The notes: generated by a model from the letters alone, not told the origin. Counted from the first letter of the stretch, positions 1 through 7,169 are shown. The stretch: DNA of 12,681 nucleotides from CAZHOV01 sp964534315 (GCA_964534315.1 CAZHOV010000164.1:1-12681); one strand, 5' to 3'. Numbers and translations are program-made.

Positions 1-93
1 TTATTTGGAATTGGAAAACTGAAACCTGAATTGATTATTTTCAGGGATTCCCTATTTTACCTGGTGGGATAAATACACTGTAATATTCAAACC

Positions 94-160
94 TTGGTGC
101 AGCGCACCAAAAATCTTTATAGCATAGAAAAAATATCGATCACGAATGGTGCAGCGCACC
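94..160. repeat. Pair of palindromic GGTGCAGCGCACC repeats
   Basis: The 13-base sequence GGTGCAGCGCACC occurs twice in the same orientation, at 96-108 and 148-160. Each copy is an inverted repeat with 5-bp GC-rich arms (GGTGC/GCACC) around AGC. The first copy extends to 7-bp arms (TTGGTGC/GCACCAA, 94-110). The sequence between the copies is AT-rich. Both lie downstream of the minus-strand gene pair. They may be REP-like dispersed units or protein-binding sites; a role cannot be told from one window. The rest of 1-264 shows no supported gene, only a weak 6-bp inverted repeat at 25-45. Confidence 0.6.
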
Positions 161-264
161 TTGATATAAAAATAAATGAATTATTAAACCCTTAAAAAAA
201 GGGCTGTGTAAACAATACTACAGGGCTAAGGTGTTTTAAGACACCCTCGACCAGTTTAGGTCTA

Positions 265-639
265 TTAAATCAATTCATCATTCTGGTATAAATGAACTCC
301 CCTATCAATCATTTCCGTTAATTCCTTTTGAAGGGATTCATCCAGCTGTTTAATATGAAAACAACTTTTCCCTTTAAGGCACTTTTTCATAGGAGCAGAT
401 AGCTCAGGGTAGGCATCTGCATGAGTGTAAATCGGAAAAAAATAAAACCGGATATCTTTTGGTTTTGGAACAATGCTGGCAAAATAATAGCCATCTACCT
501 TTTTACGCCCTTGCATGGTCTCTTTGGTCCCTGCCACTTCGAAGTGGCCGCCCGTTTCTGTTCTTATTTTCAGGGGCGGACAATGGGCCTTAAGGGCATT
601 CATTATAAAGCTTTCAATCTCTTTCAGATCTTTTATCAT
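265..639 (-). CDS. Small DUF1801-like protein
   Basis: This 124-residue cytoplasmic protein has no signal peptide or membrane segment. The middle and C-terminal part resembles DUF1801/YdhG-like proteins: a GYYFAS strand near 50-55, an aromatic strand RFYFFPIYTH near 64-73, then an L-K-G-K-S-C-F-H-I-K segment at 88-97 followed by an acidic helix (LDESLQKELTEMIDRG). The GK-x-C-F-H-x-K pattern is the main reason for the family call; no biochemical activity is established that I could assign. The start ATG (637-639) lies inside the end of the upstream 2H gene, giving a 26-nt overlap. A second in-frame Met at residue 13 would remove the overlap but would cut the predicted first helix. The two genes are probably cotranscribed and translationally coupled. 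The family call is moderate; that it is a real gene is likely. Confidence 0.6.
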   Translation of the reverse strand: MIKDLKEIESFIMNALKAHCPPLKIRTETGGHFEVAGTKETMQGRKKVDGYYFASIVPKPKDIRFYFFPIYTHADAYPELSAPMKKCLKGKSCFHIKQLDESLQKELTEMIDRGVHLYQNDELI

Positions 640-1183
640 GTCGTTTTAATTTAAACTCTTTAAATACGTTCCATTGCTTTTCTTCATGCCGCAATAAAAA
701 AAAGCTATTGGCTTCAAATATACGTTCATATTGCTGGTCAGAAAAATAGGCCCACGCAGCATCAAACTGATGGCGTTTCAAATCTTTAAAAGCTACCGTC
801 ATATGCGGACGATACGTATCATAGGATTTTATTTTTTGCTCCCAGGCAGCTTCCAAATAAATTCTTAAAGCATGTTCCAGTAGTTTCAATTCTTTGGTCA
901 CCTCTACATCAACGTAAATTACGCGGGGAGGAAAAGCGGAAAAATTCACCAGATTGATCCGCAAAGCCTTTGCTTCGAACCGGAAATCTGATAATTGCTG
1001 GATCAAGGTCTTTTCTTCTGCCACTGTTTTTCTAAAAGGCGGAATCAACGTAACGTGCGGAGGAGAACGAAGCGCCCTTTTGGATTGAAAATGAGCCTTT
1101 GCATACCGTTTAAATTCGGTTACCTCCTTCTGGATGGTTTCATCCGGGATCAATGCAATAAAGTAAAGATAATCTTGTCGCAT
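614..1183 (-). CDS. 2H phosphoesterase / 2'-5' RNA ligase family protein
   Basis: This 189-residue protein has the two H-x-T motifs that define the 2H phosphoesterase superfamily: H43-V-T45 in PPHVTLIPPF and H127-M-T129 in RPHMTVAFKDL. The family usually places its two catalytic histidines this way in a pseudo-symmetric fold of about 180-200 residues, so the protein is full length. Members hydrolyse or form 2',5' or cyclic phosphodiester bonds in RNA or nucleotides (ThpR/LigT-like proteins, cyclic phosphodiesterases); the substrate cannot be told here. The N-terminus (DYLYFIALIPDE) fits the family's first strand, supporting the ATG at 1181-1183. No signal peptide is seen. It overlaps the downstream DUF1801-like gene by 26 nt on the same strand, suggesting a two-gene operon. 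Confidence 0.85.
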   Translation of the reverse strand: MRQDYLYFIALIPDETIQKEVTEFKRYAKAHFQSKRALRSPPHVTLIPPFRKTVAEEKTLIQQLSDFRFEAKALRINLVNFSAFPPRVIYVDVEVTKELKLLEHALRIYLEAAWEQKIKSYDTYRPHMTVAFKDLKRHQFDAAWAYFSDQQYERIFEANSFFLLRHEEKQWNVFKEFKLKRHDKRSERD

Positions 1184-1251
1184 AGCCTATTAATTATGTA
1201 GCCTCCATTTCCTAATCGTCCTTGATAAATCACTACTTTTCAGAGCATGCA

Positions 1252-1269
1252 CAAAAGTTAAAACTTTTG
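1252..1269. promoter_or_regulatory. Palindrome upstream of the 2H gene (possible operator)
   Basis: CAAAAGTTAAAACTTTTG is a perfect inverted repeat with 8-bp arms and a 2-nt centre. It sits about 70 bp upstream of the minus-strand 2H start and about 350 bp upstream of the plus-strand protease. The symmetry suits a dimeric regulator, but no downstream U-tract or recognisable regulator box was seen. Chance occurrence in AT-rich DNA is possible. Confidence 0.3.
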
Positions 1270-1359
1270 CGACATAAGTAAAAACGCAAAGATGCTAGTG
1301 GGCTTACCTTTGTCACCGACAACGGAAATGACCATTTCAATATCCTAAGTATTTGTAAC

Positions 1360-1501
1360 TGTTCAGCACCTATAAAAGAACCGGCAGAAAACGCCCTGTT
1401 TTGCCCCATCCCCGAGGGGAGATAGCACGTTTTCTGCCTTTGCACCCCTTAGGGCGGGGCAAACAAAGGCAGAAAAGGTAATTTCTAGATTATGCTGAAC
1501 A
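1360..1501. mobile_element. MITE-like structured repeat with terminal inverted repeats
   Basis: The element is bounded by TGTTCAGCA (1360-1368) and its exact reverse complement TGCTGAACA (1493-1501). Inside are several nested inverted repeats. GGCAGAAAACG (1383-1393) pairs with CGTTTTCTGCC (1428-1438). TTTTCTGCCTTTG (1430-1442) pairs perfectly with CAAAGGCAGAAAA (1464-1476). CCCCGAGGGG lies at 1410-1419. Arms 1428-1442 can pair with either partner, so two folds compete. No protein-coding gene is supported in it. It fills much of the 438-bp spacer 1184-1621; the rest is AT-rich with only the palindrome at 1252-1269. It could be a non-autonomous transposable element, a REP-like dispersed repeat or a structured 5' leader; no clear target-site duplication is seen. 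Confidence 0.45.
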
Positions 1502-1621
1502 ATTAACTAAAAAAAATTAAAAACTCCTGGGTACCGAATTAAATCTTGCGCCACTAATAATCGAACTTACTAATAAAAATCATTTAACCTACTAAACTTA
1601 TAACTTAAAAACTTAAAGATC

Positions 1622-3313
1622 ATGAAACGTTTTTCTTTTTTCAACATCTCAACCAATTTATGGGCACTACTTTTCACCGTTCTTATTTTCGGACTGACAT
1701 CTTGTAACAAAGAATCTGACGATGATGCTACTCCCGATCCGACACCAACGCCAACCCCAAATAGTGAATATTCCCTCGGATGGGATGGTAGCGATGATTT
1801 GGGATCCATTCCCAGTGATATCAACTTCAGCATTGGAAATGGCAATTTGCCTTCCAGCGTTAATTTATTAGAAGAATTTCCACCGATTGGCGATCAAGGG
1901 GCCTACGGTACTTGTGTTGCCTGGGCGGTAGGATACAATCTAAAAACGGCCTTGGAAGGCATGGATAAGAATCTATCTGCCAACGACTTAGCAAACCCCT
2001 CTAATCAATTTAGTCCTAAAGACCTGTTTTGGGCCATTCCCAACAATTTAAAAGGAGCCGAATGTAATGGCACCAACTTCGAGCCTGCTTTGGATGTTAT
2101 CCAAAACCGCGGTATTGCAACGCTAAACACGGTCCCTTATGATGGGCTAGGAGACTGTTCTCAGCAACCCGCCTCTAACTGGACCCAAGAGGCCGGAAAT
2201 TTCAAGATTTCCAATTACCGAAAAATTGATTTAACTATTGAAACGCTTAAGACCTATTTGGCAGACGGACGCCCCATTGCTATCGGTGCTAAGCTAGGTG
2301 ACAATTTCATGCAGTGGAACAGCGATGATGTGATCTCGAGCCACTCTTCTTTTAACAATGTAGGACAGCATGCTTATCATGCAATGGTCATTGCCGGATA
2401 CGATGATAATAAAGGCCCCGGAGGTGCATTTAGAGTCATTAATTCCTGGGGGCAAAACTGGGGTGATATAGGTTATATCTGGGTAGATTATAATTTCGCA
2501 GTAAATGGTGATTTTCTCTTTGGTGCTTTCGTAGCGACCAACCAGGAAAGCCAGATCGATCCTGATGATCCTGTAGACCCAACCGTAAGCGGAAATATCG
2601 ATCTAGTTCCTTGGAATCTAAATGATTACCAAACAGACTACTACGATCCAACACAAAGACAAGTAGAATACAATGTATATAATATTGGTGATGAAACAGC
2701 AAAAGCCGCTGACGACTGGAATGTTTCTTATCTCTACTACAATGCTTATGACCCTAACGATTATGGTATCTTATTGTATGACCTATACACTGATGAGATC
2801 GGAGCTCCGGGTGAAAATGGTCCTTTGGATCAGGGAGGATTTGGAATAGCCGGAAACTGGTGGAATCATGTTGATCTTCCAAGCTATTCAGGTTTGGCAG
2901 AAGAAATTGTGGGTACAGAGTACTTCACCTGGCCGTATACCATGCCTAATATTACCGGCTACTATTACATGGTATTAATTGCTGATGCCTTTGGCGATCT
3001 TCCTGAAGCAGATGAAGCCAATAATATGATGTTTATTACAGACGAATTTGGATATCCTATCTATTTCCAAAATGGAGAAGGTTTTGGTTTCCAAAATCCA
3101 GATTCAGAAAGCAATCTCATGGGTGGAAAACCGGCTAAAGGTCAACAATTAACTGCTCCTCATCAGGTTTCCAAGCAAAGTAGCAATGCTTACACGCCAG
3201 CAGAAATTAAGAAGTTAATTATTCAAAAGAAGCAAACCGGAGAATTAGATGCAAAAGTTCAGGAATTTCTTCATCATAAAAAAACCGGTAAAAAGAACCT
3301 GGAAGAACGATAA
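1622..3313 (+). CDS. Papain-like (C1) cysteine protease lipoprotein with CARDB-like domain, paralog 1
   Basis: This 563-residue secreted lipoprotein has an N-terminal hydrophobic segment ending in a lipobox, L25-T-S-C28. An acidic and Pro/Thr linker (31-47) follows. The papain-like domain spans about 75-305: oxyanion Gln92 and catalytic Cys98 in DQGAYGTCVAWAVGY, His253 in HAYHAMVIAGYDD, and Asn274 in the NSWG motif. No classical inhibitory propeptide precedes it. Cys148 and Cys179, also present in the paralog, may form a disulfide. Residues about 324-474 resemble a CARDB beta-sandwich (YNIGDETA, then YYMVLIADAFGDLPEADEAN). A basic tail (514-558) is shared with the gene at 4627. The ATG is preceded by an ATAACTTAA leader that recurs before the paralog. 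An intrinsic terminator follows, so this is likely monocistronic. I infer an envelope-anchored protease of unknown substrate. Confidence 0.9.
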   Translation: MKRFSFFNISTNLWALLFTVLIFGLTSCNKESDDDATPDPTPTPTPNSEYSLGWDGSDDLGSIPSDINFSIGNGNLPSSVNLLEEFPPIGDQGAYGTCVAWAVGYNLKTALEGMDKNLSANDLANPSNQFSPKDLFWAIPNNLKGAECNGTNFEPALDVIQNRGIATLNTVPYDGLGDCSQQPASNWTQEAGNFKISNYRKIDLTIETLKTYLADGRPIAIGAKLGDNFMQWNSDDVISSHSSFNNVGQHAYHAMVIAGYDDNKGPGGAFRVINSWGQNWGDIGYIWVDYNFAVNGDFLFGAFVATNQESQIDPDDPVDPTVSGNIDLVPWNLNDYQTDYYDPTQRQVEYNVYNIGDETAKAADDWNVSYLYYNAYDPNDYGILLYDLYTDEIGAPGENGPLDQGGFGIAGNWWNHVDLPSYSGLAEEIVGTEYFTWPYTMPNITGYYYMVLIADAFGDLPEADEANNMMFITDEFGYPIYFQNGEGFGFQNPDSESNLMGGKPAKGQQLTAPHQVSKQSSNAYTPAEIKKLIIQKKQTGELDAKVQEFLHHKKTGKKNLEER

Positions 3314-3340
3314 TACTTGAAGGTTTTGAACATATATTTC

Positions 3341-3374
3341 AGTGATTGGGAGCTCGCTCCCAGTCACTTTTTTT
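3341..3374 (+). terminator. Intrinsic terminator after protease paralog 1
   Basis: A 13-bp stem runs from 3341-3353 to 3356-3368 (AGTGATTGGGAGC against GCTCCCAGTCACT, one G-U pair) with a minimal TC loop, followed by a run of seven T (3368-3374). It begins 27 nt after the protease stop codon. It should separate paralog 1 from the genes downstream. Confidence 0.92.
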
Positions 3375-3569
3375 ATTAATATGTTAATTTAGCTGGGCAC
3401 CCTCTACCCTTTCTTTGCACAAAAGAATAAAAAAAAGGGTAACATTTTGGAAATACTTGGAATATAAAAGCATCTCGATTAGAAAGAATGAAGATTCTTT
3501 TACACTTTATTTTCAAGAAAGTTAAAAAATAATACCTAACTTCAATTTCTAAATCAAACTATTTGAATC

Positions 3570-4562
3570 ATGCGGCGTAACCATCCATTAATTCCATTCG
3601 TACATCATATCTGGATTCCCTTAATTTTTCTAACTTTTATGCAGGTCACCTGCTCCAATAAAGTCAACACAACAACACCTGGTACTGTGGAAGCATCAAC
3701 GATCATAAAAGACCTTTCAAAAGGCAAATCTGTCATATTAGAAGATCAAACCATTGAAGGTACTTTAGATTTTACTGAACTGGAAAGTTATCCTTCTCAC
3801 CCCACCGTCTATATCGCAGATATTTCGTCGAGAGTTGTATTCATGAACTGTACGTTCAACGGGGAGGTTGTCGGGCATCGGCAGGGAGATGACGTACAGA
3901 TTGCGACACACTTCCTCCATGGGCTTACCTTTATGAACTGCACGTTTAATGAGGATGTAAATTTTAAATATACAACTGTTGACGGGATGGCTATTTTTAG
4001 TAATAGTTATTTTGTAAAGAATCTAAATTTGGAAGGAGCCACTTTCCGTTCTGATTTCGTTTTTGACAAAGGGGTAGTTGGTAAGGACACCCGTTTGCAG
4101 AATACGACCTTTTGGCAAAACGCTAATTTTATGAATGCTTCATTTGGTGAAGTTGCTTACTTTCAGGGAACTACCTTCCGGGGAGATGCGCAATTTGGGG
4201 TGGCCGAATTTCACGGATATGCTGACATGACCCAGATCCGCTATGAAAAAGGCTGTTTTTTCAACTATGCCAAATTTCACGATCAGGCTATTTTTAATAA
4301 CGCTCATGCAAAAGACCGGACAGAATTTATGTATGTATTATTCGAAAAAAATACAGAATTTCGCAGAGTAGTTTTTAGCGGCCAAACACGTTTTAATGAA
4401 GCGAAATTTGAAGATAAGATCAATTTTTCAGACTCCAGGTTCGTTTTAGGGAAACCGGAACTTGATCAAATTAGTTTGGCAAGCAACGACAATTTAATAC
4501 TAGAGAATACCGTTTTTCACAATTATGAAAATCTATCGGATACTGAATTTAAGAACAAATAA
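3570..4562 (+). CDS. Secreted beta-helical pentapeptide-repeat-type protein
   Basis: This 330-residue protein begins with a basic N-terminus and a hydrophobic segment (about 7-27). It ends in V-T-C28, a possible but atypical lipobox (Thr at -1), so it may be a lipoprotein or simply exported. Residues about 80-291 form a repetitive beta-helix of the pentapeptide_3 kind. A hydrophobic residue, mostly Phe, recurs alternately every 5 and 6 residues without a break from F115/F121 to F291 (for example 181, 187, 192, 198, 203, 209, 214 and 253, 258, 264, 269, 275, 280, 286, 291). An insertion (about 97-114) interrupts the first coils. FMNCTFN occurs twice (91-97, 121-127). It lies between two protease paralogs, 64 bp before the second with no terminator between, so the pair is probably cotranscribed. 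No catalytic residues are evident; I infer a scaffold or binding role. Confidence 0.8.
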   Translation: MRRNHPLIPFVHHIWIPLIFLTFMQVTCSNKVNTTTPGTVEASTIIKDLSKGKSVILEDQTIEGTLDFTELESYPSHPTVYIADISSRVVFMNCTFNGEVVGHRQGDDVQIATHFLHGLTFMNCTFNEDVNFKYTTVDGMAIFSNSYFVKNLNLEGATFRSDFVFDKGVVGKDTRLQNTTFWQNANFMNASFGEVAYFQGTTFRGDAQFGVAEFHGYADMTQIRYEKGCFFNYAKFHDQAIFNNAHAKDRTEFMYVLFEKNTEFRRVVFSGQTRFNEAKFEDKINFSDSRFVLGKPELDQISLASNDNLILENTVFHNYENLSDTEFKNK

Positions 4563-4626
4563 CGATACACCGATTTTACCGGATCTGTTTTTGACCCCTT
4601 AATTTTAATAACTTAACAACTCAATT

Positions 4627-6321
4627 ATGTTTTCAACATCTTTTAAATCATTGAACAAATTATTCTTGTTTGCCCTAAGCCTGGCAATGGTTTTCACCTT
4701 CACTTCCTGTGAAGATATCGAAGATAGCGACGGTGATGGCTCTGTTGTGGATGATTTCCTTTTCGGCCTTGGCTGGGTTCAGGAAGAAGAAAATCTGGAA
4801 GAAATTCCGGATGATGTCAACTTAGGAAATACCGGAAACCTTCCCTCTAGCGTAGACTTGCAGCCCCACTTTCCTCCTATCGGTAATCAGGGACAATACG
4901 GAACGTGTGTTTCGTGGGCAGTAGGTTATAATATGAAAACGGCGTTGGAAGGGATCGATAAGAATCTTTCAACCTCTCAATTGGCTAGCTCTGCTAATCA
5001 ATTTAGTCCAAAATACTTGTTCTGGGCTATTCCAAACAACTTAAAAGGCCCCAATTGTAATGGTACCAATTTCGAGCCGGCACTCGATGTTATGCTGAAT
5101 CAAGGTATTGCTACGGAGCAAACCGTTCCTTACACTAGTTTGGGGGATTGTTCTGCTTCTCCTCAAAGCAGCTGGAACAATGAGGCAGCTAATTTCAAAA
5201 TTGCTTCTTACCGGGAAATTCAAAGACAAGTTGATGTCATTAAGGGCTATATAGCAGATAAGCGTCCGGTAGTTTTCGGAGCGAAATTAGCCGACAATTT
5301 TATGCAGTGGAATAGCGATGACGTATTAAACTCCCACTCTTCCTTCAATCAGGTCGGACAGCATGCTTACCATGCTATGATCGTAAACGGTTATGATGAT
5401 AATAAGGGGCCAAACGGCGCATTCCGCGTAACCAACTCCTGGGGTAATAACTGGGGCGATGCCGGTTATATCTGGATAGACTACAACTTCTTTGTAAGCC
5501 CCGACTTTGGCTTTGCCATGTTCGTCGCCACCAATCAGAAAAGTGATATCGACCCAGAAGATAATCCTGATGATCCCGTTTATTCAGATAATGTTGATGT
5601 AGTGCCTTGGGCATTAACAGACAACTATGACGGTCCGGAACTAACTGATCGCTATATCACTTACAACGTGTATAATATTGGCGATAAGACTATTCCTTCC
5701 TCTTCAGACTGGGGTGTTGCGTACGTATATTACAACGCCTACGATGCAAATGATTATGGCATTATTCTATTCGACTATTACTCAGATGATTGCGGTTTCC
5801 CTGGCGATGAAGGACCTTGGGAAGATTTCTGTGATCCATCTCTGGATCCTTCGATCTATTCCAGCTGGTACAACAACTTTGATATTCCATCCAATTCTGG
5901 TATTGCAGAGGAGGTCTTTGGGGTAGAGGAATTCTTTTGGTCTTACAGAATGCCAAATATCACTGGAGACTATTACCTGGTACTGATCGCCGATGCATTT
6001 GATGTATTGGATGAAACGGATGAAGAAAACAACTATTCGTTTATTACCGATGAGTTTGGCGGCCCTATTTACTTCCAGAATGGTGTAGGAGATTTCAACC
6101 TGGTACCGGAGAATCCGGAAGAAAATATGGGGATCGAGAGCGTACAATTGAGAAGTAATGCGCGCAAGTTACCTCACCAGATGTCTAAAGAAAACAGCAA
6201 TGCTTACCGTCCTTCTGAAATCGTCAGCTTAATCAAGCATCAAAAGAAGACGGGCGAACTTCAAGCGAAGCTTAGATCATTTACCAAACAAAAATCAAGT
6301 ACTAAGCGAGCAAGTAAATAG
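4627..6321 (+). CDS. Papain-like (C1) cysteine protease lipoprotein with CARDB-like domain, paralog 2
   Basis: This 564-residue paralog of the gene at 1622 aligns along nearly its whole length. The lipobox is F25-T-S-C28, followed by an acidic linker without the Pro/Thr stretch of paralog 1. The catalytic set is complete: Gln88 and Cys94 in NQGQYGTCVSWAVGY, His249 in HAYHAMIVNGYDD, and Asn270 in TNSWG. Cys144 and Cys175 match the Cys pair of paralog 1; Cys389 and Cys402 are extra and may form a second disulfide. The CARDB-like part covers about 321-473 (YNIGDKTI, then YYLVLIADAFDVLDETDEEN). The tail (about 517-561) keeps HQ-x-SK, SNAY-x-P-x-EI and TGEL-x-AK. The leader ATAACTTAA (4608-4616) matches that of paralog 1. 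It is probably transcribed with the beta-helix gene and ends at the hairpin at 6327. I infer an envelope protease; the target is unknown. Confidence 0.9.
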   Translation: MFSTSFKSLNKLFLFALSLAMVFTFTSCEDIEDSDGDGSVVDDFLFGLGWVQEEENLEEIPDDVNLGNTGNLPSSVDLQPHFPPIGNQGQYGTCVSWAVGYNMKTALEGIDKNLSTSQLASSANQFSPKYLFWAIPNNLKGPNCNGTNFEPALDVMLNQGIATEQTVPYTSLGDCSASPQSSWNNEAANFKIASYREIQRQVDVIKGYIADKRPVVFGAKLADNFMQWNSDDVLNSHSSFNQVGQHAYHAMIVNGYDDNKGPNGAFRVTNSWGNNWGDAGYIWIDYNFFVSPDFGFAMFVATNQKSDIDPEDNPDDPVYSDNVDVVPWALTDNYDGPELTDRYITYNVYNIGDKTIPSSSDWGVAYVYYNAYDANDYGIILFDYYSDDCGFPGDEGPWEDFCDPSLDPSIYSSWYNNFDIPSNSGIAEEVFGVEEFFWSYRMPNITGDYYLVLIADAFDVLDETDEENNYSFITDEFGGPIYFQNGVGDFNLVPENPEENMGIESVQLRSNARKLPHQMSKENSNAYRPSEIVSLIKHQKKTGELQAKLRSFTKQKSSTKRASK

Positions 6322-6326
6322 TTTGT

Positions 6327-6396
6327 ACAACCAATAAATAAAAAAGAGGTCTGGTTTTTCAACCAGACCTCTTTTTTATTTATTGGTTGTTTTTTT
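6327..6396. terminator. Very long perfect-stem terminator, potentially bidirectional
   Basis: A perfect 30-bp stem pairs 6327-6356 with 6361-6390 around the loop TTTC. The GC-rich upper stem (GAGGTCTGG/CCAGACCTC) is flanked by A6 on the left arm and T6 on the right arm, and a further T-run follows (6390-6396). It starts 6 nt after the protease 2 stop. It fits an intrinsic terminator for the plus strand and, by symmetry, would also work on the minus strand, though no minus-strand gene approaches it here. Confidence 0.92.
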
Positions 6397-6458
6397 AACT
6401 TCACAAACATATCAAGACCTTTTTCGTTTGTTAAGTATATCAAAAGCAATCGGCCATT

Positions 6459-7088
6459 ATGAAAAAAATATCGCTTCTTTTCCTAATTCCTTTTTCCTTC
6501 CTTTTTTTCATCGCTCAACCGTCTTTCGCCCAATTCGGCTTAGGGCTAACCTATAACTGGGATATCTATCAACGTTATGTCAACCCCGAAGCCAATGACG
6601 GCAACGATCAACGCTCCTCCGGAAATGCTTTTTTAAACCTGGGTGTCGGCCCTAAAATGTGGGTGGGAGGTGAAGATTTCTCCTTTTCTGTTGAAGGGAA
6701 AGCGGTCATTAGCCCTACTGCGCTTGATATTAACCAATACAAAGGTCTCGGAGCAGTAGCTTTCCCACTGACGGCACGCTTCAATATCGGAGCTTTTTCC
6801 GGGTTTAAATCAAATGTTAACTGGGGGTTATCAGTTGGGGGTGGTATTCAATACTCGCGAACCGAACTTTTTGGCCTTAAATCTGAATTCCAAAACCTGG
6901 AACGGGACTTTTTCGAAACGTATTTCGGAGAGTTATCTATCGGTTTTGGAGGAGGCGAAGGCATAGATATTGGTCTTTTTGTTCGTTATGGTGTTGGTCC
7001 TGATAATGCTTCCACACTAAATATCGGTACGAATATCAATATCAACTATTTATTACTAAGGAAATCGAGGAGAGGGGAAAGGGGTTAA
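6459..7088 (+). CDS. Small outer-membrane beta-barrel-like protein
   Basis: This 209-residue exported protein has a signal peptide (MKK, hydrophobic 5-19) with a likely signal peptidase I site after A24 (PSFA, then QFG). The mature part alternates polar and hydrophobic or aromatic residues in about eight stretches typical of small outer-membrane barrels: FGLGLTYNW, FLNLGVGPKMW, FSFSVEGKAV, VAFPLTARFNIG, NWGLSVGGGIQY, FGELSIGFGGG, IGLFVRYGVG, LNIGTNININYL. No enzyme motif is visible; the family cannot be named with certainty. The C-terminus is odd: after the last strand comes a basic tail RKSRRGERG, encoded by purine-rich DNA that runs directly into a heptamer repeat array, so the reading frame may have been extended by repeat DNA. 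The strong hairpin at 6327 isolates it from the protease gene, so it probably has its own promoter. Confidence 0.7.
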   Translation: MKKISLLFLIPFSFLFFIAQPSFAQFGLGLTYNWDIYQRYVNPEANDGNDQRSSGNAFLNLGVGPKMWVGGEDFSFSVEGKAVISPTALDINQYKGLGAVAFPLTARFNIGAFSGFKSNVNWGLSVGGGIQYSRTELFGLKSEFQNLERDFFETYFGELSIGFGGGEGIDIGLFVRYGVGPDNASTLNIGTNININYLLLRKSRRGERG

Positions 7089-7137
7089 CAATGTGCAATG
7101 TGCAATGAGCAATGTGCAATGGGCAATGTGCAATGGG
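7089..7137. repeat. Heptamer tandem array CAATGNG, seven units
   Basis: Seven head-to-tail units of CAATG[TAG]G begin directly after the stop codon of the beta-barrel gene. Two units of a different heptamer, TTGGTAG, follow at 7141-7154. The same CAATGNG family recurs after purB at 12588. Together with the entries at 7170 and 7390 this fills the 379-bp gene-free spacer 7089-7467. Confidence 0.9.
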
Positions 7138-7169
7138 TGGTTGGTAGTTGGTAGTCAGTGGTTAATAGT

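Noticed and set aside
189..245. Small inverted repeats CCCTT/AAGGG (189-203) and GGTGT/ACACC (230-245) as terminator for the minus-strand pair
   Set aside because: Stems are only 5 bp and no proper U-tract follows on the minus strand; not strong enough to annotate.
1305..1312. TACCTTTG matching the TAnnTTTG promoter box
   Set aside because: The nearest TTTG upstream is 35 bp away, too far for a -33 element, and the next gene is 310 bp downstream behind the structured element.
1233..1445. 70-codon minus-strand open frame between the 2H gene and protease 1
   Set aside because: It runs through the inverted-repeat element, has no recognisable domain and Cys-rich low-quality composition; the structural explanation is better.
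3405..3441. TACCCTTT/AAAGGGTA inverted repeat with inner TTCTTT/AAAGAA before the beta-helix gene
   Set aside because: Long A/T-rich loop and weak pairs; it may be regulatory but could easily arise by chance in this AT-rich spacer.
5375..6147. Minus-strand open frames inside protease 2
   Set aside because: They are antisense shadows of a well-supported coding sequence with no domain of their own.
7089..7137. CRISPR-like array
   Set aside because: Units are contiguous heptamers without spacers, and no cas genes are present.
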